Below are positions 1 through 7,938 of a stretch of DNA of 64,000 nt, in pieces. The stretch is from Labedella gwakjiensis. Lineage in GTDB: Bacteria > Actinomycetota > Actinomycetes > Actinomycetales > Microbacteriaceae. How positions within the stretch are numbered: the first letter of the stretch is position 1; every line of letters starts with the position of its first letter. The notes under the pieces are model-generated. The model was not told the DNA's origin and made no database searches. It was given only the letters and a program-made list of their open reading frames with translations. The translations under genes and the position numbers were made by a program. The stretch is taken from the NCBI RefSeq assembly GCF_003014675.1, contig NZ_PYAU01000001.1, positions 2,914,001-2,978,000 of the forward strand, written 5' to 3'.

Positions 1-1166
1 GACAGGCCGGCACTGTGCTTCGCTCCGCCGGCGGTCGGCAGCACGTGGTTCGTGCCGGCCATTCCCTTGTCGGAGTAGGCGACGGTGCTCCACGGGCCGA
101 TGAAGATCGAGCCGTAGTTGCGGAGCTCGCGGTGGTAGAACTCGTCGTCGGCGGTCTGGATCTCGAGGTGCTCCGGGGCGAGGTCGTCCATGAGGGTGAC
201 CGCCGTGGCCTTATCGGCCGCGACGGTGATCGAGCCGTAGTCGCGCCAGGCCGGCCCGGCGATGGGCTCCGTGGCGAGCGTCTCGAGCTGGCGGTCGACG
301 GCGGCGGCGACCGCCCGGCCGAACGCGTCGGAGGTCGTGACGAGGGCGGCGGGGGAGTTGGGGCCATGCTCGGCCTGGCCGAGAAGGTCGGCCGCCACGA
401 TCTCGGGATCGGCGGTCTCGTCGGCGATCACGGCCACCTCGGACGGGCCCGCGAGCAGGTCGATCGCGGCGACGCCGAAGAGCTGCCGCTTCGCCTCGGC
501 GACGTAGGCGTTGCCGGCTCCGACGAGCATGTCGACGGGGAGCTCGCCGAGCAGACCGAACGCCATCGCGGCGAGCGCCTGCACCCCGCCGAGCACGAAC
601 ACGCGATCGACGCCGGACAGGTGTGCGGCGTAGACGACGGCGTCGTTCGCGCCGCCGCCGGGCTGCGGGGGAGTGCACGCGATCACGGTGGGCACGCCCG
701 CGGCCTTCGCGACGCCGACGGTCATGAAGGCGCTGGCCGTGAGCGGGAAGCGGCCGGCGGGGAGGTACGCGCCGACCCGCCCGACGGGGATGTAGCGCGC
801 CCCGGTGACAAGCCCGGGGACGAGCTCGACCTCGAAGTCGTTCAGGTGCGCGCGCTGCTCGGCGGCGAATGCGAGAGTGCGCTCGGAGCCGAGCTCGATG
901 GCCTCGCGCAGGGCCGGGTCGAGGCGGTCGCCGCTCGACGCGATCTCCGCGGCGGTGAGCTCGAATCGGCCGCCGTCCGAACCGTCGAGGGTGCGAGCGT
1001 ACTCGGCCACGGCATCCATTCCGCGGGTCTCGATAGCGCGCAGCATCGTCGACACCGTCTCGATGACCGCGGGATCGCGTTGCGCGGCCGGAGCGGTGAC
1101 GCCCGGCTCCTTGAGGTGGTGAAAGGAGCCGTCGAGGGATGCGAGAACGGAGGGCGTGAAGATCAT
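1..1166 (-). CDS. Histidinol dehydrogenase family protein (partial, C-terminus beyond window)
   Basis: NAD-dependent zinc dehydrogenase of the HisD family, which oxidises an alcohol to a carboxylate in two steps. About 388 residues are visible; the C-terminal 40 or so are missing. Seen: zinc-ligand region GQAEHGPNSP (Gln264, His267), catalytic pair in PEHLEI (Glu332, His333) and the third ligand Asp366 in the stretch ending GTNHVLPT, all offset by about +5/+6 from E. coli HisD, so the enzyme looks active. The ATG at 1164-1166 follows a TAGGCT box by 6 nt on the minus strand, suggesting a leaderless mRNA. No other his gene is nearby; the neighbours are a divergent LysR regulator and an NCS1 permease. 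I infer a HisD paralogue in a catabolic pathway (HisD homologues such as sulfopropanediol dehydrogenase exist), with true hisD as the alternative. Confidence 0.85.
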   Translation of the reverse strand, partial: MIFTPSVLASLDGSFHHLKEPGVTAPAAQRDPAVIETVSTMLRAIETRGMDAVAEYARTLDGSDGGRFELTAAEIASSGDRLDPALREAIELGSERTLAFAAEQRAHLNDFEVELVPGLVTGARYIPVGRVGAYLPAGRFPLTASAFMTVGVAKAAGVPTVIACTPPQPGGGANDAVVYAAHLSGVDRVFVLGGVQALAAMAFGLLGELPVDMLVGAGNAYVAEAKRQLFGVAAIDLLAGPSEVAVIADETADPEIVAADLLGQAEHGPNSPAALVTTSDAFGRAVAAAVDRQLETLATEPIAGPAWRDYGSITVAADKATAVTLMDDLAPEHLEIQTADDEFYHRELRNYGSIFIGPWSTVAYSDKGMAGTNHVLPTAGGAKHSAGL

Positions 1167-1223
1167 GGGGCGAGCCTACGGAGGACACTCGTGGGCGACA
1201 AGGCCGATGCTTCCGATCGCAAC

Positions 1224-1240
1224 CATAGGATGAGGCTATG
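1224..1240. promoter_or_regulatory. Inverted repeat CATAG-N7-CTATG, candidate LysR box
   Basis: CATAG (1224-1228) and CTATG (1236-1240) form a T-N11-A type palindrome in the 71-bp gap between the divergent HisD-like and LysR genes, and its right arm includes the LysR start codon. A TAGGAT box at 1226-1231 lies 6 nt before that ATG, so binding here should block or bend the regulator's own promoter. The same half-sites recur at 2183-2207 upstream of the permease. Confidence 0.45.
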
Positions 1241-2152
1241 ACGATCACGCAGCTCCGGGCGTTCCTCCTCGCCGCGACGCTCGGCACGTTCACCGCAGCA
1301 GCGACGGCGCTCGGCACCACTCAGCCGACCGTCTCGGAGCTCGTGCGCAAGCTCGAACTCGAGGCGGGGCTCGACCTCTTCGTGAGGACGGGCCGTCGGC
1401 TCGTGCTCACCGCCGCCGGCCGAGAGCTGCTCGCTTGGGCGCAACGCGTCGTCGACGGCGTGGACGGGGCGGCCCAATCGCTCGGCGCGCTCAAGGGCCT
1501 CACCGGCGGCGTCGCGTCGTTCGGCGTTCTGCGGAACGCGTCCTACTACTTCCTCTCGGACCTGGCCGAGCGGTTCCACCACGAGCACCCGGGTGTGCGA
1601 CTCCGCCTCGTCGGCCAGAACTCGTTCGAGGTCGCCGAGGGTGTGCGATCCGGCGAGCTCGAGGCCGGTCTCGCCATGCTCCCCATCCCGGACGAGGGGT
1701 TGGCGGTGACCCCGCTGCTCCGCGACGAGGTCCTCTGGGTGAGCGCCGACCCGGCACGGACATCGGAGCCGATGCAGATCGAGGCGATCCCGGCGGCCCC
1801 GCTCATCCTCTACGACGCCCACTACGGGTCCCACGACCCCACGAGGCGCCAGCTGGCCGACCGCGCCCAACTGCAGGGGGTGCGCCTCGATCCGCTCATC
1901 GAGGTGGAGAACGTGGACGCGGCGCTCGCGCTCGTCGCCCGCGGCATCGGGGACACCCTGGTCTCGCGGTCGATCGTGTCGAGCGACGCGTTCCCGGACG
2001 GGCTCCACGTGGCGCCGTTCGCCGAACCGCTCTTCGACACGATGGCGCTCCTCGTCCGGGAGAACGCCGCTCTCTCGCCCGTCACCGCCGAACTGGTGCG
2101 GATGGCGACGGCGATGGTGCTCGTTCCGCGGGAGGGTGTCGAGCTCATCTGA
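1238..2152 (+). CDS. LysR family transcriptional regulator
   Basis: 304 aa, the usual LysR length. Residues 1-60 form the winged helix-turn-helix (MTITQLRAFL start, TQPTVSELVRKLE recognition helix, FVRTGRRLVLT wing); about 90-290 is the type 2 periplasmic-binding-like effector domain. The ATG at 1238 is preceded by TAGGAT with 6 nt spacing and no Shine-Dalgarno, the leaderless arrangement. It is divergent from the HisD-like gene and followed 120 bp later by an NCS1 permease, with matching CATAG/CTATG half-sites in front of both. I infer that it controls these two neighbours; the effector is unknown. Confidence 0.93.
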   Translation: MTITQLRAFLLAATLGTFTAAATALGTTQPTVSELVRKLELEAGLDLFVRTGRRLVLTAAGRELLAWAQRVVDGVDGAAQSLGALKGLTGGVASFGVLRNASYYFLSDLAERFHHEHPGVRLRLVGQNSFEVAEGVRSGELEAGLAMLPIPDEGLAVTPLLRDEVLWVSADPARTSEPMQIEAIPAAPLILYDAHYGSHDPTRRQLADRAQLQGVRLDPLIEVENVDAALALVARGIGDTLVSRSIVSSDAFPDGLHVAPFAEPLFDTMALLVRENAALSPVTAELVRMATAMVLVPREGVELI

Positions 2153-2182
2153 GCGGCGTCCGTCGGGTGGTATCGGCGAAGG

Positions 2183-2207
2183 CTATGGCAAGCAATGGAA
2201 AACATAG
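2183..2207. promoter_or_regulatory. Inverted repeat CTATG-N15-CATAG upstream of the permease
   Basis: CTATG (2183-2187) and CATAG (2203-2207) lie about 65 bp before the permease start. The half-site is the same as in the 1224-1240 palindrome beside the LysR gene, so this is a candidate second site for that regulator. The wider spacing makes this weaker than the first site. Confidence 0.35.
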
Positions 2208-2272
2208 TCTTGTGCGATATGGACGGGCCGCAATAACGTCGGGCAACCGACCTGTCGCTCCCGAGGAGAACA

Positions 2273-3739
2273 ATGAACCCGACCCCGACGGCCACCTCCG
2301 AGCCGGGAATCACCCCGACGGAGACCATCGAAACGCGCTCGATCAACTGGGTCCCACTCGACGAGCGCAGCGGCAAGCCGTGGTCGCTCTTCCCCCTGTG
2401 GTTCATGTCGAACGCCAACGTCACGACGCTCGCGACGGGTATGCTCGGCGCCGCCCTCGGGGCGTCGCTCCTCACCTCGCTCCTCGCGATCGTGCTCGGT
2501 GTCGCCGTCGGAACGATCTTCACCGCGTTCCACTCGGCGCAAGGCCCCCAGCTCGGCCTGCCGCAGATGATCCAGTCGCGCGCCCAGTTCGGTTACCGCG
2601 GCGTCATCCTCATCTGCGCGATCGTCGTCTTCAGCCTCGTCGGCTTCAACATGTTCAACCAGATGCTCGCCGCCGACGTCCTCACGATGACGACCGGCCT
2701 CGACGCGAATCCACTCTGGTACGTCCTCGTCTCGGGACTCGCCGTTCTCCTCGCGATCTTCGGCTACCACTGGATCCACAAGACGCAGAAGTGGCTCACG
2801 CTGCTCTTCCTCGTGACGTTCGGCGTGTTCACCGTCGCCGCGCTGGTCGTGGTACCTCTCGACCCGTCGCAGTTCACGTTCGAGGGCTTCACGTGGGTCG
2901 CGTTCCTGGTGCAGTTCGGCGGCGCGGCGGCCTACGCCCTCGGCTGGGCTCCCTACGTCTCCGACTACTCGCGCTATCTGCCGCCGCAGACGAGCCCGGC
3001 ACGGGCGCTCTGGTACACATACGGCGGCGTCTTCGTCGGCGCCGTGTGGCTCATGGCACTCGGCGCCCTCGTGGCCGCGGCCTTCTCCGGCGCCTCCCCG
3101 CTCGAGGGCGTGCGTGACGCCGCCGACCTGATCCTCCCGGGTGCCGGCCTCTGGCTGCTCGTCGCCGCGCTCCCCGGCCTGATCAGCGTCATCACGATCA
3201 ACATCTATGCGGCATCGCTCGAGCTCATCACGATCCTCGATTCGATCAAGGCCGTGCGCCCCACCCGGGCACTGCGCGTGGTCGGCTGCCTCGTGATCGC
3301 CACGGCCGCCGTGATCGGCTCGCTCGTGAGCACAGGCGAGTTCCTCGCCAACTTCGGCAGCTTCCTCGTGATCCTGCTCTACGTGCTCGTACCGTGGACC
3401 TCCGTGAACCTCGTGGACTACTACCTCGTTCGTCGCGGCCGCTACGCGGTGAAGGAGATCTTCAACCCGTCAGGCGTGTACGGCGCGTGGGGTTGGCGCG
3501 GGCTCGTGGCCTACGGGATCGGCATCGTCGCGATGATCCCCTTCGTCGTGACCGTGTGGTTCACCGGGCCGGTCGCCACCGCTCTCGGCGGTGCGGACAT
3601 CGCCCTGTTCGTCGGCCTCATCGTGTCGGGTGTCGCCTACGTGATCCTCGGGCGCGGAATCGACGTCGCCGCGGAGGAGCGGGCTGCCGCGGCCGACCGC
3701 GAGTCGTCCGGCGAGCACGCCGTGCGCTTCGGACGTTAG
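2273..3739 (+). CDS. NCS1 family nucleobase/cation symporter
   Basis: 488-aa polytopic membrane protein with about 12 hydrophobic helices. The N-terminal stretch (SINWVPLDERSGKPWSLFPLW then an MSNANVTTLATG-like helix 1) and GYRGVILI, AAAYALGWAPYVSDYSRYLP are typical of the NCS1 (purine-cytosine permease-like) family, which takes up cytosine, purines, allantoin, hydantoins or thiamine with a cation. The ATG at 2273 has a GAGGAGAAC Shine-Dalgarno. It lies downstream of the LysR gene and near the HisD-like enzyme, so the substrate is probably what that enzyme's pathway consumes. Substrate cannot be read from sequence. Its end abuts the convergent TetR gene (4-bp overlap). Confidence 0.9.
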   Translation: MNPTPTATSEPGITPTETIETRSINWVPLDERSGKPWSLFPLWFMSNANVTTLATGMLGAALGASLLTSLLAIVLGVAVGTIFTAFHSAQGPQLGLPQMIQSRAQFGYRGVILICAIVVFSLVGFNMFNQMLAADVLTMTTGLDANPLWYVLVSGLAVLLAIFGYHWIHKTQKWLTLLFLVTFGVFTVAALVVVPLDPSQFTFEGFTWVAFLVQFGGAAAYALGWAPYVSDYSRYLPPQTSPARALWYTYGGVFVGAVWLMALGALVAAAFSGASPLEGVRDAADLILPGAGLWLLVAALPGLISVITINIYAASLELITILDSIKAVRPTRALRVVGCLVIATAAVIGSLVSTGEFLANFGSFLVILLYVLVPWTSVNLVDYYLVRRGRYAVKEIFNPSGVYGAWGWRGLVAYGIGIVAMIPFVVTVWFTGPVATALGGADIALFVGLIVSGVAYVILGRGIDVAAEERAAAADRESSGEHAVRFGR

Positions 3740-4350
3740 CTCCGGTCGATCGCCTGCTGGGAGCTGAACAGCAGTCCGTTCACGAGCAGATCGATCCCGA
3801 AGGAGAACTCGGTCGTCGGTGTCGAGGCATCCGCCTCGATGCCGTCGGCCGGCTCCGGGCGCGCGCCGAGGCTGTCGTACTGCATCCGCTGCTGCTCGTG
3901 GAAGACGTGGCCGAGCACGAAGTGCAGCATCGCGGTCGCAGCCTGATCGACGGTGCTGTCGTCGAAGTCGCCGCCCGCGATCGCCGAGGCGAGGCGGTCG
4001 TGGGCCACGGTGGAGCCGAGACCCATCGCGAGGGTGCTCGACACCACCTCGGCGCCGTCGCGGTAGGTCAGGAGGGCGTCGCGCAGGGCCGCGGCCTCCG
4101 TCGCGACCCGCGCCGTCCACTCCTCGTCGGTCCGATCGGGGGAGCGGCGCGACACGATCCGGTCGGACAGCTCGGCGAGCATGCTCTGCTTGTTGGGGAA
4201 GTGCCAGTAGAGGGCGCTCGGCTGCACGCCGAGCGCCGAGGCGAGGCGCCGCATCGTGAGGTCGGGGAGGCCGTGCTCGTCCAGGATGTGGAGAGCTGCC
4301 CGCACGACGTCGTCTCGCGAGTGACCTCGGCTGCGTGCGGGTGTCGTCAT
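3736..4350 (-). CDS. bioQ: TetR family repressor, BioQ-like biotin regulator
   Basis: 204 aa from the ATG at 4348-4350; an upstream in-frame ATG at 4386 would put the start inside the operators and is not preferred. The N-terminal HTH reads DVVRAALHILDEHG..LTMRRLASALGVQPSALYWHFPNK, typical TetR. The chosen start is 7 nt after a TATAGT box on the minus strand, which overlaps the first of two GAAC-N3-GTTC operators. BioQ, the actinobacterial TetR repressor of biotin genes, is known to bind a TGAAC-N3-GTTAC palindrome, and the divergent operon here is bioY-bioM-bioN. The bioQ assignment rests on that operator and context; other TetR proteins remain possible. Confidence 0.75.
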   Translation of the reverse strand: MTTPARSRGHSRDDVVRAALHILDEHGLPDLTMRRLASALGVQPSALYWHFPNKQSMLAELSDRIVSRRSPDRTDEEWTARVATEAAALRDALLTYRDGAEVVSSTLAMGLGSTVAHDRLASAIAGGDFDDSTVDQAATAMLHFVLGHVFHEQQRMQYDSLGARPEPADGIEADASTPTTEFSFGIDLLVNGLLFSSQQAIDRS

Positions 4351-4361
4351 GTGCACCACTA

Positions 4362-4391
4362 TAGTGAACGGTGTTCTAGTGAACACTGTTC
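4362..4391. promoter_or_regulatory. Two tandem BioQ-type operators between bioQ and bioY
   Basis: Two adjacent 15-bp units, TAGTGAACGGTGTTC (4362-4376) and TAGTGAACACTGTTC (4377-4391), each hold a GAAC-N3-GTTC palindrome. They match the actinobacterial BioQ core TGAAC-N3-GTT. The first overlaps the TATAGT box of bioQ (4358-4363, minus strand) and both lie just upstream of bioY, so one regulator could silence both directions. Confidence 0.8.
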
Positions 4392-4417
4392 AGGTACCTG
4401 CTCATGAGGAGATCTCC

Positions 4418-5056
4418 GTGACCGAAACCGCACTCGGATCGTCGACCACACCGTCCCGCTTCCGTACACCCGACGCGACGGATCTCGCCCGCGTCGCCGT
4501 GTTCGCGGCCATCGTCGTCGTGCTCGGCCTGCCGGGAGGCTTCACGGTGTTCGGCGGCGTTCCGATCACGGCTCAGACCCTCGGCGTCATGCTCGCCGGC
4601 GCCGTCCTGGGCCCGTGGCTCGGCGCGCTCTCGATGGGCGTCGTGCTCATCCTCACCGCGGCGGGCCTGCCGCTCCTGGCCGGAGGCCGCGGCGGCATCG
4701 GGGTGTTCCTCGGGCCCTCCGCCGGTTACGCGCTCGGCTTCGTGCTCGGGGCGATCGTGATCGGACTCATCGTGCACGCCGGCGGACGGAAGCCCGTGAT
4801 CTGGAGGACCGCCATCGGCATGGTGGTGGGCGGCATCGTCGCGATCTACGCTCTCGGCATCCCCATCCAGAGCCTCGTGACGGGGCTGCCTCTCGGGGAG
4901 ACCGCCCTGACGAGCCTGGTCTTCGTCCCGGGCGACCTCATCAAGGCCGCGATCGCGACCATCGTCGTCTCGACGCTCCTGCGCGCCTACCCGCGGGCGT
5001 TCCGCCGGGTCTGGGCGCCGAAGCGTGCCGAGAGCGACACCCTGCCTCTGCCGTGA
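4418..5056 (+). CDS. bioY: BioY biotin transporter substrate-binding (S) component
   Basis: 212-aa membrane protein of the ECF transporter S-component BioY family: ARVAVFAAIVVVLGL, then GVPITAQTLGVMLAG and a glycine-rich loop GGRGGIGVFLGPSAGYALGF characteristic of BioY biotin binding. About six membrane helices. The GTG at 4418 is chosen because GAGGAGA lies just before it; an upstream in-frame ATG (4349) would overlap the repressor start and both operators. It heads an operon whose last two genes supply the ATPase and transmembrane coupling subunits. It ends in a GTGA overlap with the next gene. Confidence 0.95.
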   Translation: MTETALGSSTTPSRFRTPDATDLARVAVFAAIVVVLGLPGGFTVFGGVPITAQTLGVMLAGAVLGPWLGALSMGVVLILTAAGLPLLAGGRGGIGVFLGPSAGYALGFVLGAIVIGLIVHAGGRKPVIWRTAIGMVVGGIVAIYALGIPIQSLVTGLPLGETALTSLVFVPGDLIKAAIATIVVSTLLRAYPRAFRRVWAPKRAESDTLPLP

Positions 5057-6144
5057 TCGTCCTCGTCCGCGACGACACGGAGGACCTGCTGGGCCGGCTC
5101 CGCGCGATCCGGGAGGCGGGAGACGTGCCGCTCGTGGACGACTCCCGCTGGTCGCCGGATCACCGCACCGCCATTGCCGCCCTGGCGACGGAGTCGGAGG
5201 TGCCGGGGGACGTCGCTTGGGCGTCCGTGACGTCGGGGAGCAGCGGACGTCCCCGCGTCGTGCTGCGCACCGCGGCGTCGTGGGAGGACTCGTTCGAGAC
5301 CGTAGCCGAGTTGCTCGGCGCCGGGGCGGGCGGCCGTGTGGCGCTCCCCGCGCCACCGACGGCGTCGCTGACCCTGTTCTCCCTCGCCCACGCGTTGGGC
5401 GGTGGCCCGGCCCCGATCCTCGGAGCGGTCGCCGACTCGACCGCGACGAGCGTGCACGGCACCCCGCAGGCGTTGCGAGCCGTGCTCGACGCGGGCGTGC
5501 CGGATTCGTTGCGAGCAGCCCTCGTCGGCGGCTCGCACCTCGACCCCGGTCTACGGGATCGGGCCGAGGCGGCGGGGATCCGGGTGACCGCGTACTACGG
5601 CGCGGCCGAGCTGTCCTTCGTCGCGATCGACGCGGGCGACGGACTGACGGCGTTCCCCGGCGTGGAGCTCGACATCCGTGACGGCGTGCTCTGGGTGCGC
5701 TCACCGTTCGTCGCGACCGGGTATCTGGGCGCTCCCGGTCCGTTGCGCCAGGAGCACGGCTGGGCGACCGTGGGCGATCGGGCCGAGCTCGTCGACGGCC
5801 GACTGCGGCTCCTCGGGCGTGGGGACGACGCGATCCTGAGCGCGTCCGCCACGATCGTGCCGGAGGAGGTCGAGGCGGTCCTGCGCGGGATCCCCGGCGT
5901 CCGCGACGCCGTCGTGTTCGGGCTGCCCCGCGAGCCGGTGGGTGCGCTCGTGGCGGCGTTCCTCGAGCTCGACGGCGATGTGCCCGGCGACCTCCGCCGG
6001 CGTGTGGAGGCGCAGCTCGCGCCCGCGCACCGGCCGCGGCAGTGGTTCACTGGGGTGGTACCGCGTTCCGCGTCCGGAAAGCCGGCGCGCGCCGAAGCGG
6101 TACGCCGAGTGCTTGCAGGGGAGGTCCGCCGCGTTGCCATCTGA
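5053..6144 (+). CDS. Short AMP-dependent acyl ligase (YhfT-like) in the biotin operon
   Basis: 363 aa from the GTG overlapping the bioY stop (GTGA), shorter than usual acyl-CoA synthetases (about 500 aa) because the N-terminal portion before the P-loop is reduced. Adenylation motifs are present: SVTSGSSGRP near residue 55-65, YYGAAEL, GDRAELVDGRLRLLGRGDD and the C-terminal PRSASGKPAR with the catalytic lysine. The order bioY, ligase, thiolase matches the B. subtilis yhfU(bioY)-yhfT-yhfS group described as biotin-regulated. The activated acyl substrate is unknown; a role in acyl or pimelate-like precursor metabolism is speculation. Confidence 0.8.
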   Translation: MIVLVRDDTEDLLGRLRAIREAGDVPLVDDSRWSPDHRTAIAALATESEVPGDVAWASVTSGSSGRPRVVLRTAASWEDSFETVAELLGAGAGGRVALPAPPTASLTLFSLAHALGGGPAPILGAVADSTATSVHGTPQALRAVLDAGVPDSLRAALVGGSHLDPGLRDRAEAAGIRVTAYYGAAELSFVAIDAGDGLTAFPGVELDIRDGVLWVRSPFVATGYLGAPGPLRQEHGWATVGDRAELVDGRLRLLGRGDDAILSASATIVPEEVEAVLRGIPGVRDAVVFGLPREPVGALVAAFLELDGDVPGDLRRRVEAQLAPAHRPRQWFTGVVPRSASGKPARAEAVRRVLAGEVRRVAI

Positions 6145-7258
6145 TCGAGATCCCGTGATCGTCGCCGCGCGGCGCACGCCGATCGGCACCCGCGGACGCG
6201 CCCTCGCCGGGCTCGACGTCGGACGGCTGAGTGCGGCCGTCATCCGGGCGGCGCTCGGCGACGCCGAATCCGTCACCGGATCAGGGATCGATGTCGCCGA
6301 CGTGCTGCTCGGGAACTGCATGGGGCCCGGCGGCAATCCGGCGCGGATCGCGGCGCTGGCCGCCGGGCTCGGCACCCACGTTCCGGGCGCCACCGTCGAT
6401 CGGCAGTGCGGAAGCGGGCTCGCCGCCGTGCTCGACGCCGTCGCCGCGATCCGCGCCGGCGACGAGCGGATCCGCGTGGCGGGCGGAGTCGAGAGCGCCT
6501 CCACGGCGCCCGTGCGGAGCGTCGACGGCGTGCCGTACGAGCGCGCCCCGTTCGCTCCCGACGGGTTCCCCGACCCCGACATGACCAGGGCAGCGGAGGA
6601 TCTCGCCGCCCACGACGGTATCGGCCGAGACCGGCAGGACGCGCACGCCGCACGCAGTCACGTGCGTGCCCGCGCCGCGCTCGAGGCCGGACGATTCGAT
6701 GCCGAGCTCGTTCCCGTGGCGGGACTCCGGTCGGACGATGCGATCGGTGGTGCGGAGGGGCTGCTCCACCGCCTCCCGCCGCTGTTCCCGGGCGGCACGC
6801 TCACCGCGGGCACCTCGACGCGTATCGGGGACGGGGCCGCGGCTCTCGTCGTCGGCCCGGCCGGGACGGGACCGGGACTCGCCGTGCGTGCATCGGCCGT
6901 CGTCGGCTGCGATCCCGCCCTCCCCGGCATCGGCGCCGCTCCCGCGATCGAGGCGGCCCTGCGGTCGGCGGGTGTGACGACCACCGACGTGGCCGCGTTC
7001 GAGATCGTCGAAGCCTTCGCCGCACAGAGCCTCGCCGTGCTCGACCGGATCGGAGTCGACGACGACGACCCGCGCGTGTGCGCCGACGGCGGTGCCCTCG
7101 CGATCGGGCACCCGTGGGGCGCGAGCGGTGCGGTGGCCGTGGTGCGTCTGTTCAGTCGGCTCGTGCGAGCCGACGCTCCCGCGGGAACCCTCGGAGTCGC
7201 CGCCGCCTCGGTCGGCGGCGGCATGGGGATCGCCGCCGTCGTGGAGGTGGTGAGTTGA
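6134..7258 (+). CDS. Thiolase family protein (YhfS-like) in the biotin operon
   Basis: 374 aa from TTG at 6134, chosen because AGGGGAGG precedes it by about 10 nt; GTG at 6155 is an alternative. Thiolase fold with nucleophile Cys92 in DRQCGSG and His326 in GGALAIGHPWGASG. Two usual catalytic features differ: the second cysteine of the CxGGGxG motif is Ser359 (ASVGGGMG), and the NEAFA motif reads VEAFA. The protein may therefore not catalyse ordinary acetyl-CoA acetyl transfer. It overlaps the ligase by 11 bp and the bioM start by 3 bp, so it is translationally coupled to the transporter. Probably acts with the preceding ligase on an acyl-CoA. Confidence 0.8.
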   Translation: MPSDRDPVIVAARRTPIGTRGRALAGLDVGRLSAAVIRAALGDAESVTGSGIDVADVLLGNCMGPGGNPARIAALAAGLGTHVPGATVDRQCGSGLAAVLDAVAAIRAGDERIRVAGGVESASTAPVRSVDGVPYERAPFAPDGFPDPDMTRAAEDLAAHDGIGRDRQDAHAARSHVRARAALEAGRFDAELVPVAGLRSDDAIGGAEGLLHRLPPLFPGGTLTAGTSTRIGDGAAALVVGPAGTGPGLAVRASAVVGCDPALPGIGAAPAIEAALRSAGVTTTDVAAFEIVEAFAAQSLAVLDRIGVDDDDPRVCADGGALAIGHPWGASGAVAVVRLFSRLVRADAPAGTLGVAAASVGGGMGIAAVVEVVS

Positions 7259-7938
7259 CGATCCGGCTCGAATCCGTGAACGTGCGCCTCGGCGACGTCG
7301 ACGTGCTGCGCGAGGTCTCCACGGACCTCGACGCCCGCACGGTGGCCGTCATCGGGGAGAACGGATCCGGGAAGTCCACCTTCGCGCGTCTCCTCGGAGG
7401 GCTCGTGAAGCGCACCTCCGGTTCCCTCAGCGTGCTCGGCCTGGACCCCGACCGGCGGGCGGCGGAGCTGCGGCGTCGCGTCGCCATCGTGTTCAGCAAC
7501 CCCGACGCGCAGATCATCATGCCCACCGTGGCCGAGGACGTGGCCTTCTCCCTGCGCGGCGAGAAGCTCTCGCGCGCCGAACGCGCCGAGCGTGTGGACG
7601 CCGCCCTCGTCCGATTCGGGCTCTCCGAGCTCGCGGCGCGGTCGTCGCACGACCTCTCCGGGGGTCAGAAGCAGCTCCTCGCCCTGTGCGGGGCGTTCGT
7701 GCGGCGGCCCGAGCTCGTCATCGCGGACGAGCCGACCGCCTACCTGGATGCGCGGAACGCGCGCCGCATCGCCGACCACCTCTTCGAGGAATCCGGACAC
7801 CGGCTGGTCCTCGTGACGCACGATCTCGGCCTCGCCGCGCGGTGCGACGCCGCCGTGCTCTTCGACGCTGGGCGGATCGCAGTGGTCGGCGAGCCCGCCG
7901 CCGTCATCGCCGAGTACGAGACGCTCTTGCGATGCTGA
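7255..7938 (+). CDS. bioM: BioM, energy-coupling factor ATP-binding protein for biotin uptake
   Basis: 227 aa from TTG at 7255, overlapping the thiolase stop. A single ABC ATPase domain: Walker A GENGSGKST, Q-loop FSNPDAQI, signature LSGGQKQ, Walker B LVIADEP and H-loop VTHD. The FxNPDxQ Q-loop is the form seen in ECF-type ATPases (CbiO/EcfA/BioM). It should act as a homodimer on the cytoplasmic face, powering BioY through BioN encoded immediately downstream. The weak TTG start suggests its translation depends on coupling to the upstream gene. Confidence 0.93.
   Translation: MTIRLESVNVRLGDVDVLREVSTDLDARTVAVIGENGSGKSTFARLLGGLVKRTSGSLSVLGLDPDRRAAELRRRVAIVFSNPDAQIIMPTVAEDVAFSLRGEKLSRAERAERVDAALVRFGLSELAARSSHDLSGGQKQLLALCGAFVRRPELVIADEPTAYLDARNARRIADHLFEESGHRLVLVTHDLGLAARCDAAVLFDAGRIAVVGEPAAVIAEYETLLRC

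Noticed and set aside
4615-5052. In-frame extension of the acyl ligase into bioY
   Set aside because: The ligase domain begins at about 5053, where a GTGA overlap gives a natural start; the upstream part is an Arg-rich off-frame reading of bioY.
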